DNA of 64,000 nucleotides, taken from an uncultured Prevotella sp. GTDB lineage: Bacteria; Bacteroidota; Bacteroidia; Bacteroidales; Bacteroidaceae. The DNA is taken from assembly GCA_945830055.1 (NCBI GenBank), contig CALZXH010000001.1, forward strand, positions 1 to 64,000. The letters are read 5' to 3'. The notes below the pieces were generated by a model. It did not search any database, was not told the DNA's origin, and saw only the letters and a list, made by a program, of their open reading frames with translations. Below are positions 16,955 to 26,803 of this stretch, one piece after another. How positions within the stretch are numbered: position 1 is the stretch's first letter; each line of letters opens with the position of its first letter. Position numbers and translations under genes: made by a program.

Positions 16955-18391
16955 ATGTATCGCACCTTTCTCTTACTCTTCGTGTGTATGGCAATGCCAC
17001 TGACCCTGGATGCCCACACACACAGTTCCCCGTCGCACAAACGCGCCTATGCGGGTGAGAAATGCTGGATGTATCGCCTGATTTTAGGAGACAAGAGCGG
17101 TGGGAAATACTCGTTGCAACAGCCACAGCACTACCTGTCGCACAAGGCATTGGAACGCCGTAAACGCCAGGGAATAGCCATCGACTCCACCGACTTGCCC
17201 GTAAGCCACGAATACTTGCAGCAGATACGCACTACAGGTGCCCGCATCAAGGGTACCAGCCGCTGGCACAACTCAGTATTGATAGAGACTTCCGATACCA
17301 CTCTGTGCCAAGCGCTGCACGACCTGCCTTTTGTTGTATCGTGTACCAAGGTGTGGCAGTCGCCCGACTCTGTAATGGAAGGACATACGAAACGATCGGT
17401 ACGCACTGACTTCAATCCCTGGGACTCCATCCCATCCTCCTACTATGCCTCCTCTTTGGAACAGATAGCTTCGGTAGGCGGCATAGACATCCACAAAAAG
17501 GGTTATAACGGCAGGGGCATCACCATTGCAGTTCTTGACGAGGGTTTCGAGAACGTCAACCGCATTCCGGCTTTCAAATACACACGCATCAAGGGCAAAC
17601 GGTCGTTTGTGGCTGCTCCTATAGAGAAGGGGTACAACGAGAGCGACCATGGAACGAAGGTCTTTTCCGTGATGGCTGCCAATGCTCCACATGTTTATGT
17701 GGGTTGCGCCACTGCCGCCACCTATTGGCTGTTGCAATGCGAAGACCCGAGAACAGAGCAACAGGTAGAAGAAGACTACTGGACCTTTGCTGCAGAATTT
17801 GCCGATTCGGCGGGGGTGGATATCATCAACAGCAGTCTGGGATATAACGAGTTCGACTTCCATTATGCCGACCATCAGTTGCACGAACTGAACGGGACCT
17901 CATCATTTATCTCCCGTTCGGCATCCATGCTCTACCGCAAAGGCATTGCACTGGTATGCAGTGCGGGTAACAACGGAATGGGACCATGGAAAAAGATTTC
18001 TTTTCCTGCCGACGCTTTGGAGTGCATTACCGTAGGTGCGGTGACCACCACCCTGAAGAGTGCTCCTTTCAGTAGCGTGGGTCCCACCCAGGACGGACGT
18101 GTAAAGCCCGACGTAATGGCCATCGGCAGTCCTGCTTATCTCATTTCCGGACGCGGATCCCTGGTGCAGGATATGGGCACTTCGTTTGCCGCCCCACTGG
18201 TATGCGGCATGATGGCTTGCCTGTGGCAGGCACTGCCTCACCTTACAGCCTTGCAACTGATGCAACTGGTAAGGCGTTGCGGCAACAACGTGGAGCATGC
18301 TAACAACGTGTATGGCTACGGCATACCCGACTTCACACAAGCCCTGGAGCAAGCCAACCGGTTCTATTCCCCATCTGTTTCATCACATTGA
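16955..18391 (+). CDS. Secreted S8 (subtilisin-like) serine protease
   Basis: A 478-residue subtilase with a hydrophobic N-terminus (YRTFLLLFVCMAMPLTL) acting as signal peptide, a propeptide-like region to about 150, and a catalytic domain with the full triad: Asp195 in AVLDEGFE, His232 in SDHGTKV, Ser410 in GTSFAAP. The oxyanion Asn lies in CSAGNNG. No T9SS tail is seen, so it is periplasmic or surface-bound by another route. The ATG at 16955 follows an AGGAG-like stretch and suits the promoter; the ORF's GTG/ATG at 16928 overlaps it. Substrate unknown. Confidence 0.9.
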   Translation: MYRTFLLLFVCMAMPLTLDAHTHSSPSHKRAYAGEKCWMYRLILGDKSGGKYSLQQPQHYLSHKALERRKRQGIAIDSTDLPVSHEYLQQIRTTGARIKGTSRWHNSVLIETSDTTLCQALHDLPFVVSCTKVWQSPDSVMEGHTKRSVRTDFNPWDSIPSSYYASSLEQIASVGGIDIHKKGYNGRGITIAVLDEGFENVNRIPAFKYTRIKGKRSFVAAPIEKGYNESDHGTKVFSVMAANAPHVYVGCATAATYWLLQCEDPRTEQQVEEDYWTFAAEFADSAGVDIINSSLGYNEFDFHYADHQLHELNGTSSFISRSASMLYRKGIALVCSAGNNGMGPWKKISFPADALECITVGAVTTTLKSAPFSSVGPTQDGRVKPDVMAIGSPAYLISGRGSLVQDMGTSFAAPLVCGMMACLWQALPHLTALQLMQLVRRCGNNVEHANNVYGYGIPDFTQALEQANRFYSPSVSSH

Positions 18392-18400
18392 CCACTACCC

Positions 18401-19717
18401 ATGAAAGCCCTGTCACTTTACGAACTCAACTCCCTTGTCAGAGAGGTGATAGAACTCAATCTTGACCACTCTTTCTGGGTAGAGGCTGAAGTGTCTGACC
18501 TGAACGAGTCAAGAGGACACTGTTACATGGACCTGATACAAAAAGAGGAAGGAGCCAACACTCCTGTGGCACGTGCCTCTGCCAAATGCTGGCGTAGCAC
18601 TTGGGTTGTACTCAAGCCTTTCTTCATCAAGAGTACCGGACAGGTACCCCATGCCGGAATGAAGATGTTGCTGCAGGTTCATGCAGACTTCCATGAGAAC
18701 TATGGCTTTTCGTGGATTGTCACAGACATTGACCCCACCTATTCCCTGGGCGACATGATGCAGAAGCGCAGGCGCATCATCGAACAGCTGAAAAAAGAGG
18801 GGGTATTTACACTCAACAAGGAACTGCCGTTGCCGATGTTCGCACAGCGCATAGCGGTCATTTCAAGCGATACCGCTGCCGGCTACGGCGACTTTCAGAA
18901 CCAGCTACTCCATAACGAGCGCCACTTGGCATTTACCACTACCCTTTTTCCTGCCATCATGCAGGGCGAACGGGTGTCTGAGAGTGTGATTGCAGCCCTG
19001 AACAGCATCATGCTGCGTGAAGACGAGTTTGACTGCGTGGTAATAATCCGCGGGGGCGGTGCAACCAGCGACTTGTCTGGTTTCGACAGTCTGGAACTGG
19101 CAGAGAATGTGGCAAACTTCCCACTGCCCATCATCACTGGAATAGGTCATGAGCGCGATGAAAGCGTGATAGACATGATTTCACATACACGAGTGAAGAC
19201 CCCGACAGCGGCTGCAGCCTTCCTGACAGACCATCTCGCGGAAGTGGCAGAACGAATAGACGATACAGCCCGAAGACTCACCTATATCGTCACACAACGG
19301 ATGAAAGACGAGCGCCACCGCATTGACATGGCATCACAAAGGCTGGACGGTATAGTGAGACAAACCATGAAAGAGCAGCAGCATCGTATCGCACGACTAC
19401 AAGAACATATCCCGGCTGCGTGCAAGCTGACCATCGCCCGACAGAAATCCCATCTTGACCTGTTGCAGATGCGTATTCCCACAACCCTCAGCCAGCGCAT
19501 ACAGAAAGAGAAACACCGGTTACTGCTGGCAGAAACACAGTTGAAGGCACTTGACCCGGAACTGCCGCTGAAACGAGGCTACAGCATCACCCTGCACCAT
19601 GGGAAACCCGTCAAAGACATTGCCATGCTGCAACCCGGAGAACAGATAGAGACAAGGATAGCCCAGGGGACCATCACCTCGACAGTGACCGGAACCCGAA
19701 CCAGGCACACAAAATAA
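18401..19717 (+). CDS. xseA: Exonuclease VII large subunit
   Basis: A 438-residue XseA that, with XseB, degrades single-stranded DNA from both ends. An N-terminal OB-fold (SLYELNSLVREVIELNL...FWVEAEVSD) is followed by the catalytic domain (AVISSDTAAGYGDFQNQL, VVIIRGGGATSDLSGFD, ITGIGHERDESVIDM) and a long helical region rich in Gln and Arg. It starts 9 nt after the subtilase stop, so transcription is probably shared. Confidence 0.95.
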   Translation: MKALSLYELNSLVREVIELNLDHSFWVEAEVSDLNESRGHCYMDLIQKEEGANTPVARASAKCWRSTWVVLKPFFIKSTGQVPHAGMKMLLQVHADFHENYGFSWIVTDIDPTYSLGDMMQKRRRIIEQLKKEGVFTLNKELPLPMFAQRIAVISSDTAAGYGDFQNQLLHNERHLAFTTTLFPAIMQGERVSESVIAALNSIMLREDEFDCVVIIRGGGATSDLSGFDSLELAENVANFPLPIITGIGHERDESVIDMISHTRVKTPTAAAAFLTDHLAEVAERIDDTARRLTYIVTQRMKDERHRIDMASQRLDGIVRQTMKEQQHRIARLQEHIPAACKLTIARQKSHLDLLQMRIPTTLSQRIQKEKHRLLLAETQLKALDPELPLKRGYSITLHHGKPVKDIAMLQPGEQIETRIAQGTITSTVTGTRTRHTK

Positions 19718-19759
19718 AGACACATTTCCACCGACATTGCAAACAAACACCCCAAGGAC

Positions 19760-19948
19760 ATGAACAAGAAATATGAAGATGCCGTAAAGCAACTGGAACA
19801 GATAGTGCACCAGATGGAAGCAGGAGAACTCGATATAGACCAACTGAGCGAACAGCTGAAAAAGGCACAACAGTTGATAAAATTGTGCAGGGAGAAACTC
19901 TCCAAAACAGAAAAGGAGATAGAAGACATATTGGACAAAACTGAATGA
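19760..19948 (+). CDS. xseB: Exonuclease VII small subunit
   Basis: A 62-residue helical protein: YEDAVKQLEQIVHQMEAGELDIDQLSEQLKKAQQ is the family signature. Several copies wrap the helical arm of XseA. It lies 42 nt downstream of xseA on the same strand. Confidence 0.93.
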   Translation: MNKKYEDAVKQLEQIVHQMEAGELDIDQLSEQLKKAQQLIKLCREKLSKTEKEIEDILDKTE

Positions 19949-19994
19949 TTTTCCGTCTTCCCGCAATCACTATTGTCTTTTTCTGTACATTTTG

Positions 19995-20025
19995 TTTGTC
20001 ATTAATATCCTTTTTTGTACTTTTG
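19995..20025 (+). promoter_or_regulatory. Promoter of ilvE
   Basis: TTTG (19995-19998), 19 nt, TACTTTTG (20018-20025): a perfect spacing match 36 nt before the ilvE ATG. Confidence 0.72.
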
Positions 20026-20061
20026 CAACTTGTAAATGATGAAATCTAAAGCAAAAAGAAT

Positions 20062-21084
20062 ATGAAAAATTTGGATTGGTCTAATCTCTCGTTTGGCTAT
20101 ATGCCAACGGATTACAACGTGCGCTGTTGCTATCGCGATGGCAAATGGGGCGAAATAGAAATCAGTTCCAGCGAATACATCACCATGCACATGGCTGCCA
20201 CCTGCCTTCACTACGGTCAAGAGGCGTTTGAAGGTCTGAAAGCCTACAGGTGCCCGGACGGGAAGGTGCGTGTGTTCCGCGTGGAAGAGAATGCAGCCCG
20301 TTTGCAAAGCACCTGCAGGGGCATTCTGATGCCGGAAGTGCCTACAGAACTCTTTGTGGAAATGGTGAAGAAAGTGGTGAGACTCAACCAGGAGTACATC
20401 CCCACCTATGAGAGCGGTGCCACCCTGTATATCCGCCCGCTGCTCATCGGCACAGGAGCTCAGGTGGGTGTGCATCCTGCCAAGGAATACATGTTCCTTA
20501 TCTTTGTCACCCCTGTAGGACCCTATTTCAAGGGCGGGTTCTCAACCAATCCCTATGTCATCATCCGTGAATACGACCGCTCGGCACCGCTCGGCACCGG
20601 AAAATACAAGGTGGGAGGCAACTATGCCGCATCACTATTTGCCAACAACCTGGCACACGAAAAGGGTTATGCCTGCGAGTTCTATCTGGATGCAAAGGAG
20701 AAGAAATACATTGACGAGTGCGGAGCTGCCAATTTCTTTGGTATCAAAGACAACACTTATGTAACCCCAAAATCCACCAGCATCCTGCCCTCTATCACCA
20801 ACAAGAGTCTGATGCAGGTGGCTGAGGATTTGGGCATGAAAGTGGAAAGACGCCCCATCCCCGAAGAAGAGCTGGAAACCTTTGAAGAAGCAGGAGCCTG
20901 CGGCACCGCTGCCGTTATCTCTCCTATTTCGTATATCGACGATCTGGACAAGGGAAAACGCTACACTTTCAGCAAGGACGGACAACCGGGCCCTGTTTCC
21001 AAGAAGCTGTACGACACACTTCGTGGCATCCAATATGGAACCATTGAGGACAAACATGGGTGGACCACCGTAGTGATTGAGTAA
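20062..21084 (+). CDS. ilvE: Branched-chain amino acid aminotransferase
   Basis: A 340-residue fold-type IV PLP enzyme for the last step of Leu, Ile and Val synthesis. The PLP lysine is Lys183 in KVGGNYAASLFANN; the cofactor phosphate loop is in DECGAANFFGI, and CGTAAVISPI near 280 is a family block. Length and motifs match the longer (BCAT type) forms. It has its own promoter and is followed by a strong terminator. Confidence 0.94.
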   Translation: MKNLDWSNLSFGYMPTDYNVRCCYRDGKWGEIEISSSEYITMHMAATCLHYGQEAFEGLKAYRCPDGKVRVFRVEENAARLQSTCRGILMPEVPTELFVEMVKKVVRLNQEYIPTYESGATLYIRPLLIGTGAQVGVHPAKEYMFLIFVTPVGPYFKGGFSTNPYVIIREYDRSAPLGTGKYKVGGNYAASLFANNLAHEKGYACEFYLDAKEKKYIDECGAANFFGIKDNTYVTPKSTSILPSITNKSLMQVAEDLGMKVERRPIPEEELETFEEAGACGTAAVISPISYIDDLDKGKRYTFSKDGQPGPVSKKLYDTLRGIQYGTIEDKHGWTTVVIE

Positions 21085-21113
21085 GTTCAAAGACATCAAA
21101 AGCAATATCTTAC

Positions 21114-21146
21114 GAGGTGGGTCCGAACAGAGCCCACCTCCCTTTT
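21114..21146 (+). terminator. Rho-independent terminator of ilvE
   Basis: GAGGTGGG, an 11-nt loop, CCCACCTC, then CCTTTT, 30 nt after the ilvE stop. It overlaps the false GTG start (21117) of the following ORF. Confidence 0.8.
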
Positions 21147-21167
21147 AACTTCAACACATCGAAAAAA

Positions 21168-21803
21168 ATGCTATCATCAAGCGAATTCAGAAACCTCTCT
21201 GCCAACACACTGCAAGGAAAATGGGGAGAGGTCGCCATTTTTACATTGGTTTATTTTTTGGTTGTGGGCGGTATCAACCTGTGCCCCACCCTTCTGAACA
21301 TTAAGACGACAGCGACAGATCTATTCACCAATCTCCTTACGCTTGCACTACTGCCTATGCAGTGGGGCTATTACGTGTATTTCCTTGCCAAGACACGCCA
21401 AGAGAAGGCAGATCTCGATTATCTCTTTATCGGCTATAAGGACTTTGGACGCATCTTCGGCACCATCTTTCTACAGAGTATATATATCTTTCTGTGGTCT
21501 TTGCTGTTCATCATTCCCGGCATTATCAAATCATTTTCGTATGCCATGACTCCTTATGTACTGCGCGACGAGCCGGATCTTTCTTATGATGCGGCCATCA
21601 CTCGAAGCAGCCAACTGATGGGAGGGCACAAGGCAGAACTTTTCTTCCTGTACCTTAGTTTTATTGGATGGTTCGTGCTTTGTCTGCTCACATTGGGTAT
21701 CGGTTTCCTCTTTCTCTCTCCTTATTTCCACACCGCTCAGGTACATTTTTATGAGGAATTGCTAAAAGAAGAGGCTGCAAGTACAGAAGAACAAGAACCA
21801 TAA
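21168..21803 (+). CDS. DUF975 family membrane protein
   Basis: A 211-residue integral membrane protein with four to five hydrophobic segments. The opening SSSEFRNLSANTLQGKWGEVAI and the central LWSLLFIIPGIIKSFSYAMTPYVL...AITRSSQLMGGHKAELF are the conserved DUF975 core. Function unknown. The start at 21168 is preferred because the ORF's start at 21117 lies in the ilvE terminator hairpin. The stop is 3 nt before trmB. Confidence 0.85.
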   Translation: MLSSSEFRNLSANTLQGKWGEVAIFTLVYFLVVGGINLCPTLLNIKTTATDLFTNLLTLALLPMQWGYYVYFLAKTRQEKADLDYLFIGYKDFGRIFGTIFLQSIYIFLWSLLFIIPGIIKSFSYAMTPYVLRDEPDLSYDAAITRSSQLMGGHKAELFFLYLSFIGWFVLCLLTLGIGFLFLSPYFHTAQVHFYEELLKEEAASTEEQEP

Positions 21804-21806
21804 GAT

Positions 21807-22577
21807 ATGAGCAAAGGGAAACTGGCAAAATTCGCTGACATGGAACGCTACGAAAACGTGTTCCAATATCCGTTTTCTGTAGTGGAGCAAGTACCTTTTG
21901 AGATGAAAGGGCACTGGCGTGAACTGTATTTCCACAACAGCCATCCCATCATATTGGAACTGGGATGCGGCAAGGGGGAATACACCGTAGAACTGGCACG
22001 TATGTTTCCGGATGTCAACTTTATCGGAGTGGATATCAAAGGGGCTCGAATGTGGACAGGTGCCACTCTGGCACTTCAGGAAGGACTGAAGAATGTGGCT
22101 TTTCTGCGCACCAACATCGAGGTCATCGACCGCTTTTTCTGCAAGGACGAGGTACAGGAGATATGGCTCACCTTCAGCGACCCGCAGATGAAGAACCCGC
22201 GCAAACGACTCACCAGCACCTATTTCATGGAGCGCTATCGCCATTTTCTTTGCGACGGCGGGTTGGTGCATCTCAAGACAGACTCCAACTTTCTGTTCAC
22301 CTATACCACCTATATGGTGAATCACAACAAGTTGCCTTTGCTCTTCCATACCGAAGACCTGTACCATACCGATGTGACAGACGACGACACCCAACGTATC
22401 CTATCCATACAGACCTACTACGAAAAGATGTGGATAGAGCGTGGACTGAACATCAGATACATGAAATTCAGGTTGCCACAAGAGGGCACACTTAGCGAGC
22501 CTGAAGTGGAAATAGAGTTTGACGACTACCGCAGTTACCGCCGCGACAAGCGCACTCCACTGGAGGCAGGTCGGTGA
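21807..22577 (+). CDS. trmB: tRNA (guanine-46-N7)-methyltransferase
   Basis: A 256-residue SAM-dependent methyltransferase that makes m7G46 in the variable loop of tRNAs. Seen: [16 protein letters not shown] (SAM site, near 50), [12 protein letters not shown], and the family motif [17 protein letters not shown] followed by [10 protein letters not shown]. Acts in the cytoplasm. It is co-directional and nearly contiguous with the DUF975 gene, and 37 nt before mrp. Confidence 0.94.
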   Translation: MSKGKLAKFADMERYENVFQYPFSVVEQVPFEMKGHWRELYFHNSHPIILELGCGKGEYTVELARMFPDVNFIGVDIKGARMWTGATLALQEGLKNVAFLRTNIEVIDRFFCKDEVQEIWLTFSDPQMKNPRKRLTSTYFMERYRHFLCDGGLVHLKTDSNFLFTYTTYMVNHNKLPLLFHTEDLYHTDVTDDDTQRILSIQTYYEKMWIERGLNIRYMKFRLPQEGTLSEPEVEIEFDDYRSYRRDKRTPLEAGR

Positions 22578-22614
22578 CACATAACACTTATAACCGAAAA
22601 AACAAAAGAACACA

Positions 22615-23715
22615 ATGACATTATATCCCAAACTGATTATGGATGCCCTTGCCACCGTGACCTATCCCGGCACCAAAAAAAACCTGGTGGAGAGCGAGAT
22701 GGTGGCAGATACCCCCAGCATCAACGGCATGAAGGTGAAAGTGGTACTCGTTTTCCCACGCGACACCGACCCTTTTCTGAAATCTACCCTCAAGGCTGCA
22801 GAGGCAGCCATCCACTACCATGTGGGCAAAGAGGTAGAGGTAACCATTGAAACGGAGTTCAAGTCAAAGCCGCGCCCTGAAGTGGGAAAGATGTTACCTC
22901 AGGTGAAGAACATCATTGCCGTAAGTTCGGGAAAAGGAGGTGTAGGCAAGAGCACTGTAGCCGCAAACCTTGCCATTGCACTGGCTCGTTTGGGCTATCG
23001 TGTAGGACTCTTGGACACCGATATTTTCGGTCCGTCAATGCCCAAGATGTTTCATGTGGAGGATGCCCGTCCCTATGCTGTCGAAAAAGACGGCAGACAA
23101 CTCATAGAGCCCATAGAACAATATGGTGTAAAACTGTTGAGCATCGGTTTCTTCGTCAGTCCCGATACCGCCACCTTATGGCGTGGAGGCATGGCCAGCA
23201 ATGCCTTGAAACAACTGATTGCCGACGCAGACTGGGGCGAACTGGACTATTTCATCCTTGATACTCCTCCAGGTACCAGCGATATTCACCTCACCTTGCT
23301 GCAGACACTTGCCATCACAGGTGCCGTAATTGTGAGCACACCTCAGAAAGTGGCACTCGCCGATGCACGTAAGGGTATCGACATGTATCGCAACGAGAAG
23401 GTCAACGTACCCATTCTTGGCCTAATAGAAAATATGGCATGGTTTACCCCTGCCGAACTGCCCGAAAACAAGTACTACATCTTCGGCAACGGAGGTTGCA
23501 AAGCCCTTGCAGAGGAGATGGGTACACCTCTGCTGGCACAGATTCCTCTGGTGCAAAGCATCTGCGAGAGCGGTGATGCAGGAGAGCCGGCCGCTACCAA
23601 AGTAGATACCATTACCGGACAAGCTTTCCTTAGTCTGGCACAGGCAGTGGTGACGGTGGTCAATCGCCGCAACAAAGAGCAGGCACCCACCAAGATTGTG
23701 GGAGTAAAGAAATAG
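22615..23715 (+). CDS. mrp: Mrp/NBP35 family iron-sulfur cluster carrier ATPase
   Basis: A 366-residue P-loop protein that binds and transfers Fe-S clusters. An N-terminal MIP18-like domain (about 1-90) is followed by the deviant Walker A SSGKGGVGKST (near 105), Switch I GLLDTDIFGPS and Walker B DYFILDTPPGTSD. The usual C-terminal CxxC that holds the cluster at the dimer interface is absent: the segment after ENMAW reads FTPAELPENKYYIFG, with only a later GGC. Whether this form still carries a cluster is an open point. Confidence 0.9.
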   Translation: MTLYPKLIMDALATVTYPGTKKNLVESEMVADTPSINGMKVKVVLVFPRDTDPFLKSTLKAAEAAIHYHVGKEVEVTIETEFKSKPRPEVGKMLPQVKNIIAVSSGKGGVGKSTVAANLAIALARLGYRVGLLDTDIFGPSMPKMFHVEDARPYAVEKDGRQLIEPIEQYGVKLLSIGFFVSPDTATLWRGGMASNALKQLIADADWGELDYFILDTPPGTSDIHLTLLQTLAITGAVIVSTPQKVALADARKGIDMYRNEKVNVPILGLIENMAWFTPAELPENKYYIFGNGGCKALAEEMGTPLLAQIPLVQSICESGDAGEPAATKVDTITGQAFLSLAQAVVTVVNRRNKEQAPTKIVGVKK

Positions 23716-23763
23716 GGAGTTGTCCCGTCATCGGAGCGTCATAGGCAGGAGGTTTTACAGTTC

Positions 23764-24246
23764 CTACTCTGACACATAATCCACAAAATCATAGGCAAAG
23801 GCGTGCTTTTCATCCTTATCGTGATGTTCACGCCTTTCTTCTTTCCATCCGTCATAGGCAGGAAAGAAGGCATCTGCTTGCGCCGGAGTATCATCCACCT
23901 CCGTGAGACACAGGCGATGCGCCAGAGGCAAGGCCTGTTCATATACGCTTGCACCTCCAATGACAAACACCTCTTCGTCGGCACCGCAATGTGCCAGAGC
24001 CTCATCCAGCGAAGCATAGGTGTCACAGCCTTCAAAATGGTTGCAACTTTTACTCAACACCACGTTGCGACGGTTGGGAAGCGCCCCTTTGGGCAACGAC
24101 AGAAAGGTGTTGCGTCCCATGATGATGGTGTGCCCTGTAGTCAGCGCCTTAAAACGTTTCAAGTCGTTGGGCAACCAGTATATCAGTTTGTTTTCTAATC
24201 CGATGGCCCTGTTACGTGCCACAGCTGCAATGATATGTATCTTCAT
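23764..24246 (-). CDS. folA: Dihydrofolate reductase
   Basis: A 160-residue DHFR: IIAAVARNRAIGLENKLIYWLPNDLKRFK at the N-terminus (NADPH and folate site, acidic Asp in PNDLKRFK), IIMGRNTFLSLPKGALPNR, and VFVIGGASVYEQALP. It reduces dihydrofolate formed by thymidylate synthase, encoded 16 nt upstream on the same strand. Confidence 0.95.
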   Translation of the reverse strand: MKIHIIAAVARNRAIGLENKLIYWLPNDLKRFKALTTGHTIIMGRNTFLSLPKGALPNRRNVVLSKSCNHFEGCDTYASLDEALAHCGADEEVFVIGGASVYEQALPLAHRLCLTEVDDTPAQADAFFPAYDGWKEERREHHDKDEKHAFAYDFVDYVSE

Positions 24247-24262
24247 ATTGTCATATATCTGT

Positions 24263-25057
24263 TTACACCGACACCTCTGCCTTAATATGCGGCCACGGGT
24301 CGTAGTTTTCTAACTGAAAGTCTTCGTACTGGAAATCAAAAATGCTCTTCACATCCGGATTGATACGCATCACCGGCAGGGGGCGCGGGGTGCGTGTCAG
24401 TTGCAGTCGAGCCTGCTCCAGATGGTTCAGATACAAATGCGTATCTCCCGTAGTGTGTATGAAATCTCCTGGTGTCAGACCGCTCACCTGTGCCATCATC
24501 ATCAACAGCAGGGCATAACTTGCTATATTGAACGGTACACCGAGGAAAGTGTCTGCCGACCGTTGGTATAGTTGCAGGCTCAGCCTGCCATCGGCTACAT
24601 AAAACTGGAACATGGTATGACAGGGAGGCAACGCCATCTTCTCTACCTCCGCCACATTCCAGGCACTCACTATCATCCGTCGCGAGTCGGGGTTATGCTT
24701 CAGTTGATCCACCACACTCTGTATCTGGTCAATGGTACCTCCGTTGTAGTCAGGCCAGGAACGCCACTGATGCCCATAAACAGGTCCCAGTTCCCCATTC
24801 TCATCAGCCCATTCGTTCCATATCCTCACGCCATGCTCCTGCAGATATTTCACATTGGTATCGCCTTGCAGAAACCATAGCAGTTCGTATATAATAGATT
24901 TGAGGTGCAGTTTCTTGGTAGTGAGCAGAGGAAATCCCTCTTGCAGGTTGAAGCGCATCTGGTTACCGAAGATGCTGACGGTGCCGGTACCAGTACGGTC
25001 ACCTTTCTTCACACCCTCCGTCATAATGCGGTTGAGCAAATCTAAGTATTGTTTCAT
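24263..25057 (-). CDS. thyA: Thymidylate synthase ThyA
   Basis: A standard 264-residue ThyA that methylates dUMP with methylene-THF. Seen: [12 protein letters not shown], the catalytic Cys in [36 protein letters not shown] and [12 protein letters not shown]. The ORF extends to 25108, but the ATG at 25057 (MKQYLDLL) is the classical N-terminus and overlaps the upstream methyltransferase stop by 4 nt. It forms a folate module with folA. Confidence 0.96.
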   Translation of the reverse strand: MKQYLDLLNRIMTEGVKKGDRTGTGTVSIFGNQMRFNLQEGFPLLTTKKLHLKSIIYELLWFLQGDTNVKYLQEHGVRIWNEWADENGELGPVYGHQWRSWPDYNGGTIDQIQSVVDQLKHNPDSRRMIVSAWNVAEVEKMALPPCHTMFQFYVADGRLSLQLYQRSADTFLGVPFNIASYALLLMMMAQVSGLTPGDFIHTTGDTHLYLNHLEQARLQLTRTPRPLPVMRINPDVKSIFDFQYEDFQLENYDPWPHIKAEVSV

Positions 25058-26490
25058 AATTGGAATATTGTAGTTTCTTCTGGTATATGGGTACTCTTGA
25101 TGCGCCATTCGCGCGGATAGAGATTGTTTGCCCGGCTCCCGATGTTCTTACAAAAACCCAAAGGGACACCCCTGTACGTAAGCAGCACAAACCCTTTTGG
25201 GGTTCCTTCCGGCAACGCCACAGCCTCGCAGCGCAGAAAATCCACTGCAGTGGCATAAGACACTTCTGCCGACGGGAATACGCAGGGAGCCAATTCACGA
25301 CTCAATGCCAAAGCATGATGTGGAATGAGATCGCGACCTTTGATTCTCGCCACAGGCACACCGGCACTCAGCACTCTGAGTCCCTGCCTTGTCGCCAGAT
25401 CATAGTAGTCAGCCAATAGTGACGGCAATGCCATCACCTCGTCATCTGTTGTGCGCAACACAAAACCATCCGCTTGTTTCAGCCATTGCCTCACAGATTC
25501 TGTTTGCCGGTCGTCTGAAGTTGCACCTCTTTTTTTTCTACGTGGCTTGCCTGCCTCTTTTTTTCTGTTTCCACCCTCCACAGGATCCAGCACACAAGGT
25601 GCATCTCCATGTTTTTTCAGTACCGCCATAAACAATCCCTCACCTTGGGTATAGCCAGGCAAAAAGCGATATACAGGTGCGTCATAACAAGGAAGCAGTG
25701 AGGGAAGAATCTGCCACATTTCATCCACAGGCACTGACAGTACCTCCGCCCCCAGCTCTTCGGCTATCCACTTCACATTCTCTTCGTTTTCAAGGGTATT
25801 GAACGTGCAGGTGGAATAGACCATGATGCCACCGTCTCGCAGTTGCCCCCATATCGTCTGCACTATCTCCCGCTGCAGTTGGGCACACTGGGTCACACGC
25901 AGTCTGCTCCATCCTTCCACAGCCTCGGCATCCTTGCGAAACATCCCTTCTCCCGAGCAGGGCACGTCACAAAGCACCACATCAAATCGCAGGGAAGAGG
26001 CGGAAAAATGCTCGGGATAGCCATTGGTGACCATCACTCCCGCTGCACCCCATTTCTGGATATTCTCCGCCAATATCTGCGCCCTCAACTTTATCGGTTC
26101 GTTACAAACCACCAGACTTCCTTGAGGCAGGGCATCTATCGCCACCGTGGTTTTTCCCCCTGGAGCCGCACACATGTCTAGCATCGCCACAGGACGGTTG
26201 ACGTAAGTGGAGATGACACGGTGCAAGAACATGGATGAAGCCTCCTGCACATAGTAGCAACCGGCATGAAGCAAAGGGTCGAAAGTAAAATTCGGACGCC
26301 TATCCAATATCCATCCCCTATCACACCAAGGTACTCTTGTGGCGTTCCCAACAGGCTTCATGGTGCCATATTTGGCATTCACACGCACGGCTGTTACCGG
26401 TTCTTCGGCCAATCCGTCGAAGAGGCGTTCTGCCCTTTCGTTTCCCAAAAGAGCTTGCATCTGAGTGGTAAAATCGGCGGGTAACTGCAT
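25054..26490 (-). CDS. RsmF/YebU-type rRNA cytosine-C5 methyltransferase
   Basis: A 478-residue NOL1/NOP2/Sun-family methyltransferase. The SAM domain carries [13 protein letters not shown], the two catalytic cysteine motifs [13 protein letters not shown] and [12 protein letters not shown], then a C-terminal PUA-like domain ending with [21 protein letters not shown]. By analogy it methylates 16S rRNA (m5C1407 in E. coli RsmF). It leads the rsmF-thyA-folA run and has a good promoter at 26510-26541. Confidence 0.9.
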   Translation of the reverse strand: MQLPADFTTQMQALLGNERAERLFDGLAEEPVTAVRVNAKYGTMKPVGNATRVPWCDRGWILDRRPNFTFDPLLHAGCYYVQEASSMFLHRVISTYVNRPVAMLDMCAAPGGKTTVAIDALPQGSLVVCNEPIKLRAQILAENIQKWGAAGVMVTNGYPEHFSASSLRFDVVLCDVPCSGEGMFRKDAEAVEGWSRLRVTQCAQLQREIVQTIWGQLRDGGIMVYSTCTFNTLENEENVKWIAEELGAEVLSVPVDEMWQILPSLLPCYDAPVYRFLPGYTQGEGLFMAVLKKHGDAPCVLDPVEGGNRKKEAGKPRRKKRGATSDDRQTESVRQWLKQADGFVLRTTDDEVMALPSLLADYYDLATRQGLRVLSAGVPVARIKGRDLIPHHALALSRELAPCVFPSAEVSYATAVDFLRCEAVALPEGTPKGFVLLTYRGVPLGFCKNIGSRANNLYPREWRIKSTHIPEETTIFQL

Positions 26491-26509
26491 TTTTACATTG
26501 TTTTATATG

Positions 26510-26541
26510 CAAAAGTAGAAAAAAAATCGCATCTTTGCAAA
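26510..26541 (-). promoter_or_regulatory. Promoter of the rRNA methyltransferase-thyA-folA operon
   Basis: On the minus strand TTTG (26541-26538), 20 nt, TACTTTTG (26517-26510), 20 nt before the ATG. The -33 box sits in CTTTGCAAAG, a palindrome whose other half could act as a -7 box for the plus-strand pspC. Confidence 0.68.
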
Positions 26542-26608
26542 GCCAGTCCAAAAGAATAGGAAAAATGGCATACCAACCCATACAGAACAACAGGAAAAAA
26601 CTAAGATT

Positions 26609-26803
26609 ATGGCATATAAGAAACTGACACTATCCAACGACAAAAAGATTGCAGGCGTATGCGGCGGTATTGCCGAATACCTGGATATTGACCCCACTGT
26701 TGTGCGTCTTGTCTACGCCCTTCTCACTGTTTTCACCGCTGTCAGCGGCATCATCATCTACCTTATTCTGATGCTTGCTTTGCCGAAGGCGTCTCGCCAG
26801 TAA
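26609..26803 (+). CDS. PspC domain membrane protein
   Basis: A 64-residue PspC-domain protein: KKLTLSNDKKIAGVCGGIAEYLDIDPTVVRLVYALL followed by a single hydrophobic helix (TAVSGIIIYLILMLALP). E. coli PspC senses membrane stress; such stand-alone proteins in Bacteroidota have no settled role. Its last 41 nt overlap the 3' end of porE on the other strand. Confidence 0.9.
   Translation: MAYKKLTLSNDKKIAGVCGGIAEYLDIDPTVVRLVYALLTVFTAVSGIIIYLILMLALPKASRQ

Noticed and set aside
20577-20600. Short tandem repeat TCGGCACCG in ilvE
   Set aside because: It encodes the ordinary residues Ser-Ala-Pro-Leu-Gly-Thr-Gly; two units only, no sign of expansion.
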